The notes beneath the pieces were generated by a model. The model was not told the origin of the DNA and did not search any database. It was given only the letters and a program-made list of their open reading frames with translations. Positions 12,201 to 23,595 of a DNA stretch of 64,000 nucleotides are shown one piece after another. The position numbers were made by a program, and so were the translations under genes. The number at the start of each line of letters is the position of its first letter. Positions within the stretch are counted from its first letter, which is position 1. The stretch is from Cylindrodendrum hubeiense (taxonomy: Eukaryota > Ascomycota > Sordariomycetes > Hypocreales > Nectriaceae): the NCBI GenBank assembly GCA_014621425.1, contig JAANBB010000118.1:1-64000 (forward strand). The letters run 5' to 3'.

Positions 12201-13596
12201 CAAAAGCCACACTTCGTCCTTCGATGACAGTGGAAGTGCCAAAATCTGGAGCCTTTCCTGAGGTGTCCTGTGACTTGAGACCCTTAGGATCTTAGCCCTA
12301 GTGTCTTGAATAGACCTATCGGCTTGCTTCCTTTAATACAAGCAAAGATATCATTGAACGTATGCTGGAAATGAGGGGTCTACGACTTAGGGTGCGCTGT
12401 GGCTTGCCTATTCGTTGCCAACAGAACATCGAGTCACGCATGTTGCCCTACATACATAAGCTCATAGGGGACCGAGTTGAAAAGGGACATGGGGAAAGAA
12501 CTGGAAACTGGTGGTTAAATAATTACAAGGAAGTAACTGCAAAATATCCAAGAGAATACTCCGATTTTGCGATTTTGGGGAATCAAGATCGTATCACTCA
12601 ACGACACCAACTACGGGAGCATCGGCAGCTTAATAGGATAAAGAACTAAGCCAACTCTAAATCTGGACGATGGTGTGATTTGGAAGAGGGAGCGACGCAC
12701 ATGGTTTGTTTGCTGCCCTAATGACGACTAGGTTCCAGCTTCTTGGATCTAATGTTCCAGGTCAGACTCTGGTACCCCCGTCGTGAATCATTATCAGACC
12801 AGGTCTAACGATATCGTCGCAGTGTGACAACCCTTAGGTGATCTACCGATGGAAAACATGTGCCGCTTGAACAAAGCGGGCCCAGTTGCCGTCTGTTAGT
12901 CGCCGTATCGAGCCCGGAGGACTCGGCGTCCAACAATCGCGCTCCATTGAATATTTTCACGACCGGTGAGCTCATATTTGCATAGACTACGTCAATGTAA
13001 TCTTAAGTGATATTATCTGGACTCTATGGTAAAATGATCCTTTGCTCAGGAATACAGGTGCTTAAGGGCCCGGTATAATACGCTGAAGCCGACTTTAGCC
13101 AGCATCCCGTCCCTGACAGCTGCAACACCGCGGGTAGACTAGGATGCCAATACGACCTAAGGGAATAATGGCCAGAGATAATGCGGAGATGCGATCCATA
13201 CCCCCAGATCTCACCTCGCTAGCGGCTCTTTTCCCCGTGGGGTTTCGTCAGGGTGTTACGGTCACGACACCTCCCGGATAACCTCTACCGCACTACCACG
13301 ACGCCACTAACGCTGCTGATCAACAACCACGAAGATTGACAGGTTCGCGCTAACGGATGCATCTTGGTTGAGTTATCCACGACGGGGAGCTGCAGGGAAT
13401 GCGGATCAGCTGGACCGAGCTATCACATCGACCCAGGAGCTCGGGAAGCTTGGGCTTGCATTGAGGGCCGGCGTGTGAGACATAAAGGTCTGGCGGGTGC
13501 ACTCTGAACAATATGATTTTCGGTCCATAATTCCTTATTGAGACTTCTGACTCGGTAGGAAGCTCTAAATATCAGAACAGAGTTGAATTCACCGTC
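9260..13596. other. 4.3 kb gene-poor spacer
   Basis: I find no recognisable gene. The longest open frame (9986-10600, plus, 204 codons) is Arg/Cys/His-rich with no domain or splice context. Smaller frames at 11242-11445 (minus, ATG start, 67 codons) and 12362-12649 (plus, 95 codons) are also unrecognised. 9700-9800 carries several GGTACC motifs; 11200-12700 is more AT-rich, which could fit an old decayed insert, though no transposon protein is visible. The last few hundred bases should hold the promoter of the MFS gene that follows. Confidence 0.5.
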
Positions 13597-15437
13597 ATGA
13601 CTTCTCCACGAGACGCTGGGTCCCAGCTTAGCGAGAAGGAGCAGGCAGAGCATTCAGAGACGCTGCCTCACCATGGGCGCTCGTCGATTCATGCTTCCGA
13701 TGATGAGAATACCTTCGAGGTAGAGGAAGATGAGCTGCCTCCAGGGTACTTCAAAAGCCTTTTCTTCATTGGTTCCATGACGGGCATTGGTTTGGGTCTC
13801 ATGGCTGGTGTTGCTGGGTTTGGATATGCCGCCCCCATCCTGACAATCATCAACAACGATATCGGCCCTGTAAGCCTTTTTGTGCCCCTCCATACGATCT
13901 TAGCTAATATATCTGCCAGGATGCAAACATTAACTGGGTCGCGCTCACCTACACCCTTACCTCAGCCGTCACTCTTACTATCATCGGCCGCGTTACCGAC
14001 ATATTCGGCCGCCGCTGGGTCTTCGTCGGTGGGGCAGCCCTCGGAATAATTGGCTCTGTCATCTGCGCAACGGCCCAAAGCGTCAACTCCCTCATCGGCG
14101 GCATGACTATCACCGGTATCGCGGCGGCGACGCAACTCTCATATTACTATGTCATGGGCGAGCTGGTGCCGATGAAGTATCGCCTACTCGGCAACGCGTT
14201 CTGCTACTCGCTGACTATCCCCGGATCGGGTCTTGCCCCTGTTATCTCGCACACGTTTCTCCAGAAGCACCCTGATGTTGGCTGGAGAGGAGCCTACTAT
14301 GTCTTGATCGGCGTGAATACCGTCAGCTTCTTGTGTTGGTTCTTCTTCTACCATCCGCCGACCTTCCGTATGAAGCATGGAGAGCACGCGAGTGTTTTGA
14401 AGTACGCCAAGGACTTTGACTACATTGGCACCGCTGTATACACTGGTGGTTTATTGGTTCTGATGATGGGTCTTAATTGGGGAGGCACTGCGTATCCTTG
14501 GAAGTCGGCGCATGTCATCGGAGCCATCGTGGCAGGCATCGTTGGTCTTGTACTGTTTGTCCTCTGGGAAACCTACGCAAAGCTCAAGGAGCCTCTGGTG
14601 CCGATGCACCTATTCAAGAACCAAGGATGGAACGCGGCAACCATCTTGTCTGGCCTTGGTGCCAGCGTCTACTACGCCTTTGCCCTTGTCTGGCCGTCCA
14701 TGGTTACGGTTCTGTATGAGGACGGAGACCCAATGACGGCTGCTTGGTACTCATCATTTGTCGGCCTGTTTATTATCATTGGCGAGGTTGTTGGCGGAGT
14801 TGTTGCCAAGCCGATTGGAAACCTCAAGTTGCAATGCATTATCACGGTTGCTCTCAGCGGTATCTTCTTCGGGGCTACTGCGACGTCGACTCCAGACAGT
14901 CGGGTTCGGGCTACAACTTTCGTAGCCCTCGGAACTTTCTTCATCGGCTGGGCTGAGTCGCTTGCCATTACCATCGTCACGATCGCAGCGTGGGATCAGT
15001 CAAAGCTGGGCTCAGCTTCTGGATTGGCGGGGTCTATCCGTTTCTTCATTTCATCCATTTCCGCGACAGTGTACACCGTCATTCTCAGCAATCGTCTCAC
15101 TGAGGAGATTTCAAAACAGGTTCCCAAGGCCGTCACCGCGGCAGGACTCCCTTCATCGAGCGTGGCTGACTTCATCACCGGGGTGTCTACCGGGACGGGT
15201 TACGATGGCATTCCCGGAATCACGGATTCCATCGTGGCTATTGGTGTCAGGGCGTACAAGGAGGCGAACGCTTCAGCGTATCGTACCGTCTTCCTCACTA
15301 GCATTGCCTTCTCGGGCGTGGCCGTGATTGCATCTCTTCTCCTGCCCAACGTCGACGCTCTGTTGACGGGTAAGGTTGCGTCGACGTTGCACAAGGGACG
15401 CAAGGATGAGAAGATGATTCGGGCTGGGGATGTTTAA
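13597..15437 (+). CDS. MFS transporter, TRI12 (trichothecene efflux pump) type
   Basis: Probable 14-helix proton antiporter at the plasma membrane. Exons 13597-13869 and 13920-15437 (50-base intron) give 596 aa, normal for the family. A roughly 55-residue acidic cytosolic N-terminus leads into helix 1 (GIGLGLMAGVAGFGY). The A-motif region reads GRVTDIFGRRWVFVGG, followed by YYYVMGELVPMKYR and GSGLAPVISHTFL (motif C region). A large loop carries FRMKHGEHASVLKYAKDFDY, the linker pattern of TRI12-like pumps, and the tail is basic. No biosynthetic core gene is next to it, so I infer no specific metabolite; fungal toxin, siderophore or xenobiotic efflux are all possible. The long upstream spacer leaves room for complex regulation. 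Confidence 0.88.
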
Positions 15438-16756
15438 TGGGGATGTTTAACGGGGAAAAGGTTTAGCTCATGGCTGTGTCAGGATGGCCCTGGCTGATGC
15501 AGTGGTCCCAGCTTGTTTATTCATGTGTTCAAGTCTGTGCTGCGGACAGCCCCATGGGAGAATATACCTGGCAGATACCCTCAATGAAGTAATATGTATG
15601 TCATCAATACGGGTTCTGTGTTCGGGTATCTTTGCTCGCTGTACGGATATTTCTTGAACATGTTTAAGTTTGAGACATGCAGTCTCGGACATGAAATGGT
15701 CCGCTAACCTGAAGATTTGGACTTTAGCTGTCCGTGAACCCGAGCATTAGGAGTCTACGACTGTGGAGTATCGAGTGCCGAGGGATTGGGATGTGTGTCT
15801 TGTTAATCTGTATATTCGGCATTTGTTCCCAGGGCTAAATAATTAACGTCACGGCATTTAAGGCACAAGACCGCGTAATTCATGACAGACATTTCCCCCT
15901 TATTCTGGGGGGAGTTACGACATAGATTGTGATTTCGTTGCCGGAAGCCGAGGCCAAGCTGGGAATGCCTGGGATGACCTACGACCACACCAATGAATCC
16001 TGGTGGTTGGGGTGGCTGAGGCGCCCCTGCCGGGTCCTCAGGGTCTAGGCGGACCCCTTCAGGGCAGAAGCTCAGTGAGCTGTACCGGACTTGGCGCATA
16101 TTGATCCCGCTATGGCACTTGAAGCCGTTCTGGGCCTAGCGCTTGGCGCACTAAGATGCCGCTGGATCCGGGTGAAGACCCTGTGTCGCAGAAGCTGCGA
16201 GCACTGTGAGCACCGTGAGTGGGTTGCGCGATGGGTTTGCGCTAGGGGTGACGTCAGAAACAGAGGTCCCAAGCCCAAGGGGATCCCGCCAAAATGCCAT
16301 CAGCCTGCGCTGCGGCGGCTCGGGTGGCCATGAGGGTCTGCGCCTGGGCGAATGGCGAGATGCGACATGGAAAAGTGGCTCGGTATCGTCTCACGCGCGG
16401 CCGCTGGACAGACGAAACTTTGCTTTCTCCACGTGAAAGCCGACGAGATATAGATTCAGCTCCTGCGCGCTGGCTCCCGTTGAGCCCGACTTGGATGGTG
16501 TGCTGTAATTACCATCCCAACCGCGCTTATCATACCACCGGCTGTCAGCCTCACCAACCACCACTTTCTCTCGCCTAACTCTATCTCCTTCTGCCCGCAT
16601 CGCGACAGCAACCGTTCGGAATCATAAGTACAGACCATTTCCCTTGTCGCGTGCGCTCCAATCGCCCGTCCAAGTGACCAAGACGCGCCAGCACCGCTTC
16701 GCTACCCGACAATCGCTGGACACGCAACTAGGAACTTCAATCGACCTCTGCACCCG
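15438..16756. other. Spacer between two plus-strand genes
   Basis: It holds the 3' UTR of the MFS gene, then GC-rich DNA that is the likely promoter and long 5' UTR of the C2-domain gene. The short open frames near 16090-16580 look like GC-rich spacer and have no recognisable content. Confidence 0.6.
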
Positions 16757-18581
16757 ATGAGCGACCAAGCCCAGCCGGAGTCTCAGACTAACGGCCAAAC
16801 ATCCAACGGTCAGCAGGAGAACTCCCAGCCGGAGACCTCCCGTAAACCGGACGATTCATCGCCCGCGAACCCACTACAGAATGGCCACAAGCTCTTGAAG
16901 CCTTCGAGCAGGCTGGCCACCGGTCTCAAGGACCGCCTGAAGGTCAAGAAAGGTCTTCCTGGAGGCTTCGATACCACTCCGTTCCCCGACGCGCCCCAGG
17001 GATACACCGTCCGCTTCATCTTCCACGACGCTACCAACCTGCCCGTGGCAGACATCGCCACAGCTTCCGCCGACCCGTTCATTCATGTGACGCTCAAGGG
17101 CACGCAGCCAAAGAGGCACAAGGAGGACCCGGATCTGACCTACCGAACCAGGACCATTAGGCGAAGCACGGAGCCCGTGTGGGAGGATCAATGGGTAGTC
17201 GCCAATGTGCCTCCAACTGGATTCACCCTCAAATGCCGCCTGTACGACGAAGACTACCCAGACTCCGATGACAGATTGGGAAATGTCACAATCAGAATCC
17301 CTCAGCTCACCGAGGAATCGCCTTGCTTCCCGCCACCAGGAAGAAAGTTTGCTGTCAAGAAGCGCATGGGCAGCAAGAGGGCATATTTCCTCAAGGGCGT
17401 CTCTAGCATGCTACACTCCGATGTTCATATGACGCCGATAGTTCGCATCAGCATGGAGATTCTTGGAAAGTCAGATCCGCCTTTCGCCCACATGTACACG
17501 GTTGGCCCGACGAGATTTGTGAAGCACTTTAGTCCCCTCATCGGGCGCATCGCTGGCACAAAAGTCAACGCCAATGAAGAGGATGACACCCGGGAAGCCC
17601 AGGAACACGATAAGAATGGGAAGAAGAAAAAGAGGACGCAGAAATACGAGTACGGCACCCTTTGACGGTTGGGAATTCCACGCTGACCATAAAACTAGTT
17701 TCCAAGCCATCGAGATGCAACTCGCCGGGCCTGTGTCACCCGTAATCTATCATCGATTTGTCGAATTTAGGCCCATCATTGCATCGATGTACTTCTCAAC
17801 CGGTCTACGCGGCAAAATTCTCAACAAGGCTCTCCACAAGCAGCATAGCAGAATTTACAACTTCAACCGCTCGACAGAGTACGGGGACTTCGATGCTTGC
17901 TCCGAGGATGCAGCACTGCAATTCCTCAAGCTCGCGCACTTTGACGAAGGCGGCCGAATATTCACATATGTTTTGACTTTGGATGGTATTCTCCGATTCA
18001 CGGAGACGGGCAAGGAGTTTGGCGTTGACATGTTGAGCAAGCACACGATGCATTCTGATGTTGCAACGTACATTGCTTGCTCTGGCGAGTTCTTCATTCG
18101 ACGCCTGAAGCATCCCGTGTCTTCGGACAACCCACACACGAAAGAAAAGGCGCACCCATCTGATGAGATCAGTGGCGGTCCGCCGAAAGAAGACCCTCCG
18201 CCCAATCCGGCGTACTACCAACTCATCATCGACAATGACTCCGGAACCTACAGACCAGACAAGTCGATTTTGTCAGATCTCAAGTCTTACCTCGAGCACA
18301 ACTTCCCCGGGCTGGGAATAATCGCAATGCATTGGGAAGACCAGGAGCTGCAAGATCTCAAACAGGCCCAGCGGACGGTCAAGAAGAAGGAGGGCCGGAT
18401 GATTAACGTGGTGATGAACATGAGTCAGAGCAGTATCAGCTCCGCAGAGAGCGCGTTGGACCACCGCGAGGCTGGTTGGGAGCAGGGACAGAAGAGCAAG
18501 CGTGAAGCTGCATTCGAGGCCCTGGAAGATCCGTCAAAGATGAAGGACGCAGTAAAGACTTTCCTTCCTGGTGCGAAATGA
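16757..18581 (+). CDS. C2-domain protein, conserved in fungi
   Basis: Exons 16757-17649 and 17699-18581 give 591 aa. The 49-base intron has a GTACGG donor, a CTGAC branch site and a CTAG acceptor, and it joins KKKKRTQKY to DFQAIEMQLAGPV. After a disordered Gln/Asn/Ser-rich start, residues about 75-200 form a C2-like beta sandwich (YTVRFIFHDATNLP, ASADPFIHVTLKG, EPVWEDQW, LKCRLYDEDYPDSDDRLG) with acidic loops that could bind calcium and phospholipid. The second half (YHRFVEFRP, RIYNFNRSTEYG, YVLTLDGILRFTETG, HSDVATYIACSGEFF) is conserved in my memory of fungal homologues but has no known function. A membrane-associated signalling or trafficking role is plausible but unproven. Confidence 0.82.
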
Positions 18582-18614
18582 TCGTCGGAAGAGGTGATAA
18601 ACAACTTACGGCCG

Positions 18615-18649
18615 AATTGGATTGGATTGGATTGGGTTGGGTTGGACTG
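18615..18649. repeat. Short ATTGG/GTTGG tandem repeat
   Basis: A five-base unit is repeated about seven times just after the C2-protein stop codon, probably within its 3' UTR. Confidence 0.75.
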
Positions 18650-18832
18650 GTCATTTCATCGCAAAAGATACCTTGGGTCGTGTCAGGAGGTGCTTCTCCG
18701 AGCACCGTCTATTTCCTTTGTAACAGTTTTATTCTTTGATGGAGTGCTTTATAATATCTAGTGTCTAGTTCTATCCGAGTTGTCGGCTCTTTTTATATAC
18801 CAGGAATGCTCTGTTAATACCTGCACTGCCTC

Positions 18833-19666
18833 TTAAAGACTTGGCTTTACTGTCACCCACAAGCTTGAGCATTTCGCCAAAACCACATCCTTCTCATCCT
18901 TCAACTCACAATGGAACTTGGTCTTCCTCCCGTTCATTTCCTCTACCTTGACTGTGATGCGAAACACGCTGTTTGTTGGTGTAGGCCTGAGATATGATAC
19001 GTCCAGCTTGCCTGTGACATTGTTTGCCTTGAACGCGCTCGCGTCTTTGCCCAAAGTAGTGTTGAGATCAAATAATGCCCCCATCGACTCGTCCAGCATT
19101 GACGCAACGACGCCACCGTGGACGACATTTGGAAACCCACTCACGCCGTCACCAGCGCAGATGAGGGTCTCCATCTCGGTGATGGTTTGCGCAGGGTCGA
19201 GCGCGGCCGCGGGACTCTCGGCGCGGAAGATACAGAGCATGTGCGTTATCGAGCGGTCATTGGCGAGCGTGCGCCCGAAGAGCTGGTCGTGGACATCGGT
19301 GACGGGGTTGCGACACGGCGGGACGAAGGCGATTGCGCCGGGCACGGAAAGCCGCGCAGCAGTCCAGGGAAAGGAGTTGAAGAAGGCGTGCTCTTTATCG
19401 AAGAGGTCGGAGGGTGTTTCTTCGGGGGAGAGGTTGAGCCCTGGACAGACGAGGCGGTTGTATGTGGGGGGAGACATCGTGGGTGATGGAGGTTGTGGGG
19501 GTGAGGTTTTTGGTGATGAGTGAAGAGCGCGATCAGATAAGGCCCCTCGGGGAAAACGACGGATGCCGAGAGGGGTTGAAGGCCTGTGGAGGGTCGCTAG
19601 GAGTCTTGGGAGGGTCGCGAGTGGACCTCGGTGCATTAGTCTCAGTAAACTTGGAGCAATTGGCAT
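18833..19666 (-). CDS. Hotdog-fold acyl-CoA thioesterase (4HBT superfamily), probably mitochondrial
   Basis: An intronless 277-aa frame starting at ATG. The C-terminal half carries the hotdog signature HGGVVASMLDESMG (conserved His-Gly-Gly and the acidic residue on the central helix), then LDVSYLRPTP and the strand pattern VFRITVKVEEMNGRKTKFHCEL, as in PaaI/THEM4-like proteins that hydrolyse acyl-CoA esters. The first 63 residues are rich in Arg, Leu, Ser and Pro with a single Asp and no Glu, fitting a mitochondrial presequence. A second in-frame Met (MSPPTYNRL, residue 64) could start a cytosolic form. The substrate cannot be told from sequence. It is convergent with the upstream C2 gene, with 251 bases between stop codons. 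Confidence 0.85.
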   Translation of the reverse strand: MPIAPSLLRLMHRGPLATLPRLLATLHRPSTPLGIRRFPRGALSDRALHSSPKTSPPQPPSPTMSPPTYNRLVCPGLNLSPEETPSDLFDKEHAFFNSFPWTAARLSVPGAIAFVPPCRNPVTDVHDQLFGRTLANDRSITHMLCIFRAESPAAALDPAQTITEMETLICAGDGVSGFPNVVHGGVVASMLDESMGALFDLNTTLGKDASAFKANNVTGKLDVSYLRPTPTNSVFRITVKVEEMNGRKTKFHCELKDEKDVVLAKCSSLWVTVKPSL

Positions 19667-20806
19667 GATCGTGTGTGTCTTGGATCCCGAGAAAGATAAT
19701 AAGCTAAAGAGGATGACGGTTGCTTTGATTGCAAAAGTTCTTTATGCTGATCAAGGCAACCCTGGGGTTCGGAAACACGTGCTAGTCAAGTCATCGACGA
19801 CTAGACAGATATCCAGGCAGAGAATAAATATCTCCAGAAATGGTATCCATTGGTATCTTCGGTAATCTGCCCTTAAAAGTTCTGTAGTTCGAAATTGCTA
19901 TAAATTCTAAAGCACTTCAACTGAATGATACGTCACAGCCGAGGCATCGCTGCTGCGCTGCTCGATCGCGGGGCTATCTCGGTATCGATGGAGTCTGGTG
20001 GGGCCTTGTTGCGGCCTGCAGCGGTATTCGGAGCCGAGTTGCTTTGCCACACCTCGGCAATCTCATTGGAACCTGGGATGGTTCCCAGAGTCTCGGGATT
20101 CGTTGAAATATATCTCCAATATTTTAATTGGTGTAACAATCGGCATTAAATGTCTCTAATTTCTGTTTGATTTGTTCGAAGTCGTCCAACCATCTGAGGT
20201 GTACGTCGTCGATTCGAACCTGGACATGAAGTGTTTAGCGGGGCTGCTTGAGAGGACGGAACATATAAACGAGAGCTTGTGTTTAATCAGATCTGAACAA
20301 CGTGTGATTTCTCAATAGACAGGCAGTAGATGGAATCGCAAAGCCGATTGTTGACACATTTAATAGCTGAAATTCCACATGCATACCTTACCATGGGTTT
20401 ACTGTGGAAGTGGCCATTACAATTTGTCCCAAGTATCACAAGACCCGAGTTTCATCTCCATGGCGTTTCAATTCAAAGCTCAGAGTAGAAGTCTGTCTGT
20501 TTTTATCCCTAAACATAGAGTTCTCAGATCGAGTAGTGATTCAATACCAAAGCCTGAATCTGAGAGGGCGGTGAGGTGACTGTCAGCTGGGAGCCTCCTG
20601 TTCGCAGCTGCCAACTGCGTTTGTAGCAAGTTGGTCACTGGGCGGGCACCTTCCTTCAAATGGGAGCCAATCCTCGTTGCATCGTTTAACCGCCTCTGAA
20701 TTTTATTTCTCAAGCCGCTTCTCACCTTTCCACCATCACCAAGCGCCTTTCGTGGTGCCCGTTCCAAGAAATCTCCCCACTTCAACGCCGCAAGGCTTCA
20801 GGCAAC
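19667..20806. other. Divergent promoter region, thioesterase / GPCR
   Basis: This 1.1 kb stretch separates two genes that point away from each other, so it should hold both promoters. It is moderately AT-rich. I see no further gene or repeat. Confidence 0.6.
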
Positions 20807-22398
20807 ATGAAGGGAAGTCAGGTCCTCACATCAAGGCAGCTTGATATTTTGATTACCATCGAGCGAACTGGGGCGGGTTGTTCCATGGCAGCCATTGTTC
20901 TGACAGTGCTGTCGTACTGGCTCGTTAGGAAGCTGCGCACTACCCCAAACCTGTTTATTCTGCTTGCCTCCATCGCCAACGCCGGAGCCAGCACGGCCTC
21001 CATGATGGGCTACGATGGCTTGCGCAAGGGCGAGAATTCTGTTCTATGTCAGTCGCAGGCATTTATCTTCGAATGGTATCCCACTTCCACCTCAGCTTGT
21101 CGCAAACTTCCCAACTGACTCTGTTATCCAGGTTTATGCAATCGGACCCCTGGTGGTCGTTTGCCATGTCCGTCAATGTCTTTCTCGTCTTTTTCTTCAA
21201 CGCGAGTCCATGTACCTTTCGAAAGTATGCCTGGGTGTACTGCGTTATCTGTTTCGGAGGCCCGATGATACCAGCCATTGTCTTGATCTCGATTCGCGAC
21301 CCCAACAAAGGACTCGTCTTTGGAGACGCCGCGGTAAGCAGAAGACGACCCAAGGACGTGGAATTTAATTTAACGTGCTTAGCTTTGGTGTTGGATCAGC
21401 CCGGAATGGAGTCTTGTTCGACTATATTCTTACTACATCCCTATTTGGGTTTGCATCTTCTTGTCCATCGTTATTTACGTTGCCGTCGGATACCACGTAT
21501 TCCATCACCGCAACCAGTTGCGCAACCTTGCAAGTGATCACTGGGAGAAAGGCGAAGCAAGCAATTCGAGCCCTATCTCTAGCAGGGTGAACAAAGGCTC
21601 GTCTGAAGAGGTATGCTCCCAGGTTCGAAGTCATCTACACAGCCAGGTACTGACCTCTTCTCCCAGAGCCTTACTCACCGTCCAGAGTTTTATGGAACCG
21701 CCGTCACCGAGGTCCAAATCACATCGGACTTTTCCAAGCAGAGATTCCGCCCTAGTACCACGATTCCCTCTGCCATCCATGTTGGTGCAAGCCCCGGCCG
21801 GGGCCGATCATGGGCGATTCCCTTGGAAGGAGAGGAGCTTGAAGAGAATGTTGGCCAGAAAACACAGCGCTTTGAGACTGTGTGCACCTCCGACAGAACG
21901 CCCCACCAGCAACTCACGGTTGTTACTCGTCTTCGCGCTGTCAAGTCAAATGCATCTCTGAAACTAAAGCGGCTTGATCCCATAAAGATGGCATACTTGC
22001 GTACAAGCTTCATCTTTGGGTTTGCTGTTCTTATCACCTGGATTCCAAGTTCAATCAATCGACTTTACAGCTTGACCCATGAAGACAGGATCAGCTTCGC
22101 TTTGAGCGTTGCGAGTGGATGCGTCCTCCCACTCCAGGGAGTCTGGAATGCCATCATTTACTTTACCACGAGTTGGAGCACGGTTCGTGAAGAGTACAAG
22201 TCTTTCAAGTCGAAGTGGTATGGAAGGCGTGACGCAAGTTCAAGGGCAGTTCGTCTAGAAAGCAGACTGGGAACCCAGAAAAGTGAGCATCGTGACACAT
22301 TTGAGCGCTCTCGACATCAGCGTTCTAGCTTGAACACGTGTGATCAGGAATGTGACACAGGAAATGAATCCTGGGGGTGTCCAAACTTGGCTGAATGA
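20807..22398 (+). CDS. cAMP-receptor-like G-protein-coupled receptor (fungal class V)
   Basis: Exons 20807-21075, 21132-21333, 21383-21610 and 21667-22398 give 476 aa. Hydrophobic helices can be placed around ERTGAGCSMAAIVLTVLSYW, NLFILLASIANAGAS, WWSFAMSVNVFLVFFF, YAWVYCVICFGGPMIPAIV, YYIPIWVCIFLSIVIYVAVG, then after a long third cytoplasmic loop TSFIFGFAVLITWIPSSINR and SVASGCVLPLQGVWNAIIY. That gives seven helices, a short outside N-terminus and a roughly 100-residue third loop. The helix-5 segment and the WNAIIY end match Dicty-CAR/GPR-1-like fungal receptors. The ligand is unknown; coupling to a Galpha and cAMP signalling is known for relatives and inferred here. The Ser/Arg-rich tail may be phosphorylated. 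Confidence 0.88.
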
Positions 22399-22685
22399 GG
22401 TTCTGATCCCAGAATCGAGCATATACTGAGGGTTCTTAGTTGACTAGTAGGCATACGTCCGCTCTTTAAACGAGGTTACCGTTTCGATGGCAGTCGTTAA
22501 TTAGGGACAGACATCGAAAGTGACATCTTTCCGAGAGACCTTGGCACTAATTGTACCCATGCATGCATGATGGTGTTGGGTCTCCAGAGAAGTAAACGAT
22601 TTTGGTTCATAAATTCGTAACATTAAATCGGCTTTTGTGTTTGACTAATATGTAAGCCTTTTTGTTTTCTCCTGCGGACGCTCGC

Positions 22686-23595
22686 TTACGCCCCGTAGAT
22701 GGGCTCGCCCTCAGCAGCATCAACACCATCGCGCACAACCCTCTGGACGGCTGTTTCAATGTCCTCATCACCATCGAGAAGATCCAGCCAGGTGTTCTTG
22801 ACACCCTCGGCGGCGAGAAGAGCGGAAGCCGTCTGCGCCACGGACTCACGGCTGATACCAGTATTCTGATGAATGCCGGGCGTCTTACCGAGCGTCACCT
22901 TGCCAGCGGGATCAAGGGTCAGAGTACCGGGGCGGAGGTTGAGACCAATGAGGGTGGGGCTTTTCTTGGAAACGTTGTAGAGGACCTCGTCGGCGGCGAT
23001 CTTGGCCTGGTAGTAGTTGGCCAGGACGCCGTTGTTGATCTTCTCGTGGTACTGATCCCACTCACCGGTAGGCCACCAGGGGGCGCTGGCGCGGCGGGAA
23101 CCCAGGTAGGAGATGAGTAGAAAGCGGGTGATGGTGGGGACGGAAGCGGCAGCATTCACAAAGTGGATGGCAGCGTCACGGTCAATCTTGAAGGTCTGCG
23201 TTTCAGTCAGCAATATGGTCAATCTGATGTGCAGGTGATGGGTGTTTGTACCCTGTCAGGTCCACCCTTGCCTCCCGCACCTGTCACCCACGTCAGCACT
23301 CTGAATCACGGAGATAATATAGGATTGCATGTCACTGACCTGCGCTGAAGGCAACATAGTCTGGTTTGACCTCGTTGAGGATCTTCAGAGCGTGGTCCTG
23401 GCTGGTGACGTCCTCAATGCTGCTGACAAGGACGTTGAGCTTTCCCGGAAGGCCTGAACCGAGTTTCTCAATGGTAGGGACCTGCTCCTGGGCACGGATG
23501 ACGCTGGTAACGGTCCACGAGCGCTTAAGCAGAAGGGGTGTCACGAGCTGGGCAATCTTGCCGTGGCCGCCAATGAGGAGAACGTGGTGCGACAT
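22686..23595 (-). CDS. NAD(P)-binding Rossmann protein, YMR090W-like (atypical SDR)
   Basis: Exons read complement of 23340-23595, 23252-23280 and 22686-23195, giving 264 aa. The middle exon is only 29 nt and supplies the GAGGKGGPDR loop that joins FSAG to TFKIDRDAA; without it the frame fails. The N-terminus has the glycine-rich nucleotide motif LIGGHGKIA. The order SAGAGGKGG, then IDRDAAIHFVNAA, then RFLLISYLGS, then YYQAKIAADEVL (YxxxK-like), then LRPGTLT is that of the yeast YMR090W/NmrA-like NAD(P)H-binding family, whose physiological role is poorly known. Oxidoreductase or redox-sensing functions are both possible. Confidence 0.87.

Noticed and set aside
12362..12649. 95-codon plus-strand frame
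   Set aside because: No domain or context; it lies in AT-richer DNA where such frames arise by chance.
11200..12700. RIP-decayed transposon
   Set aside because: The DNA is somewhat AT-richer, but no terminal repeats, target duplication or transposon protein fragments are visible by eye.
20205..20230. GGTTCGAATC (minus strand), resembling a tRNA B-box
   Set aside because: The flanking bases do not pair as a T-stem and no A-box lies at the right distance.
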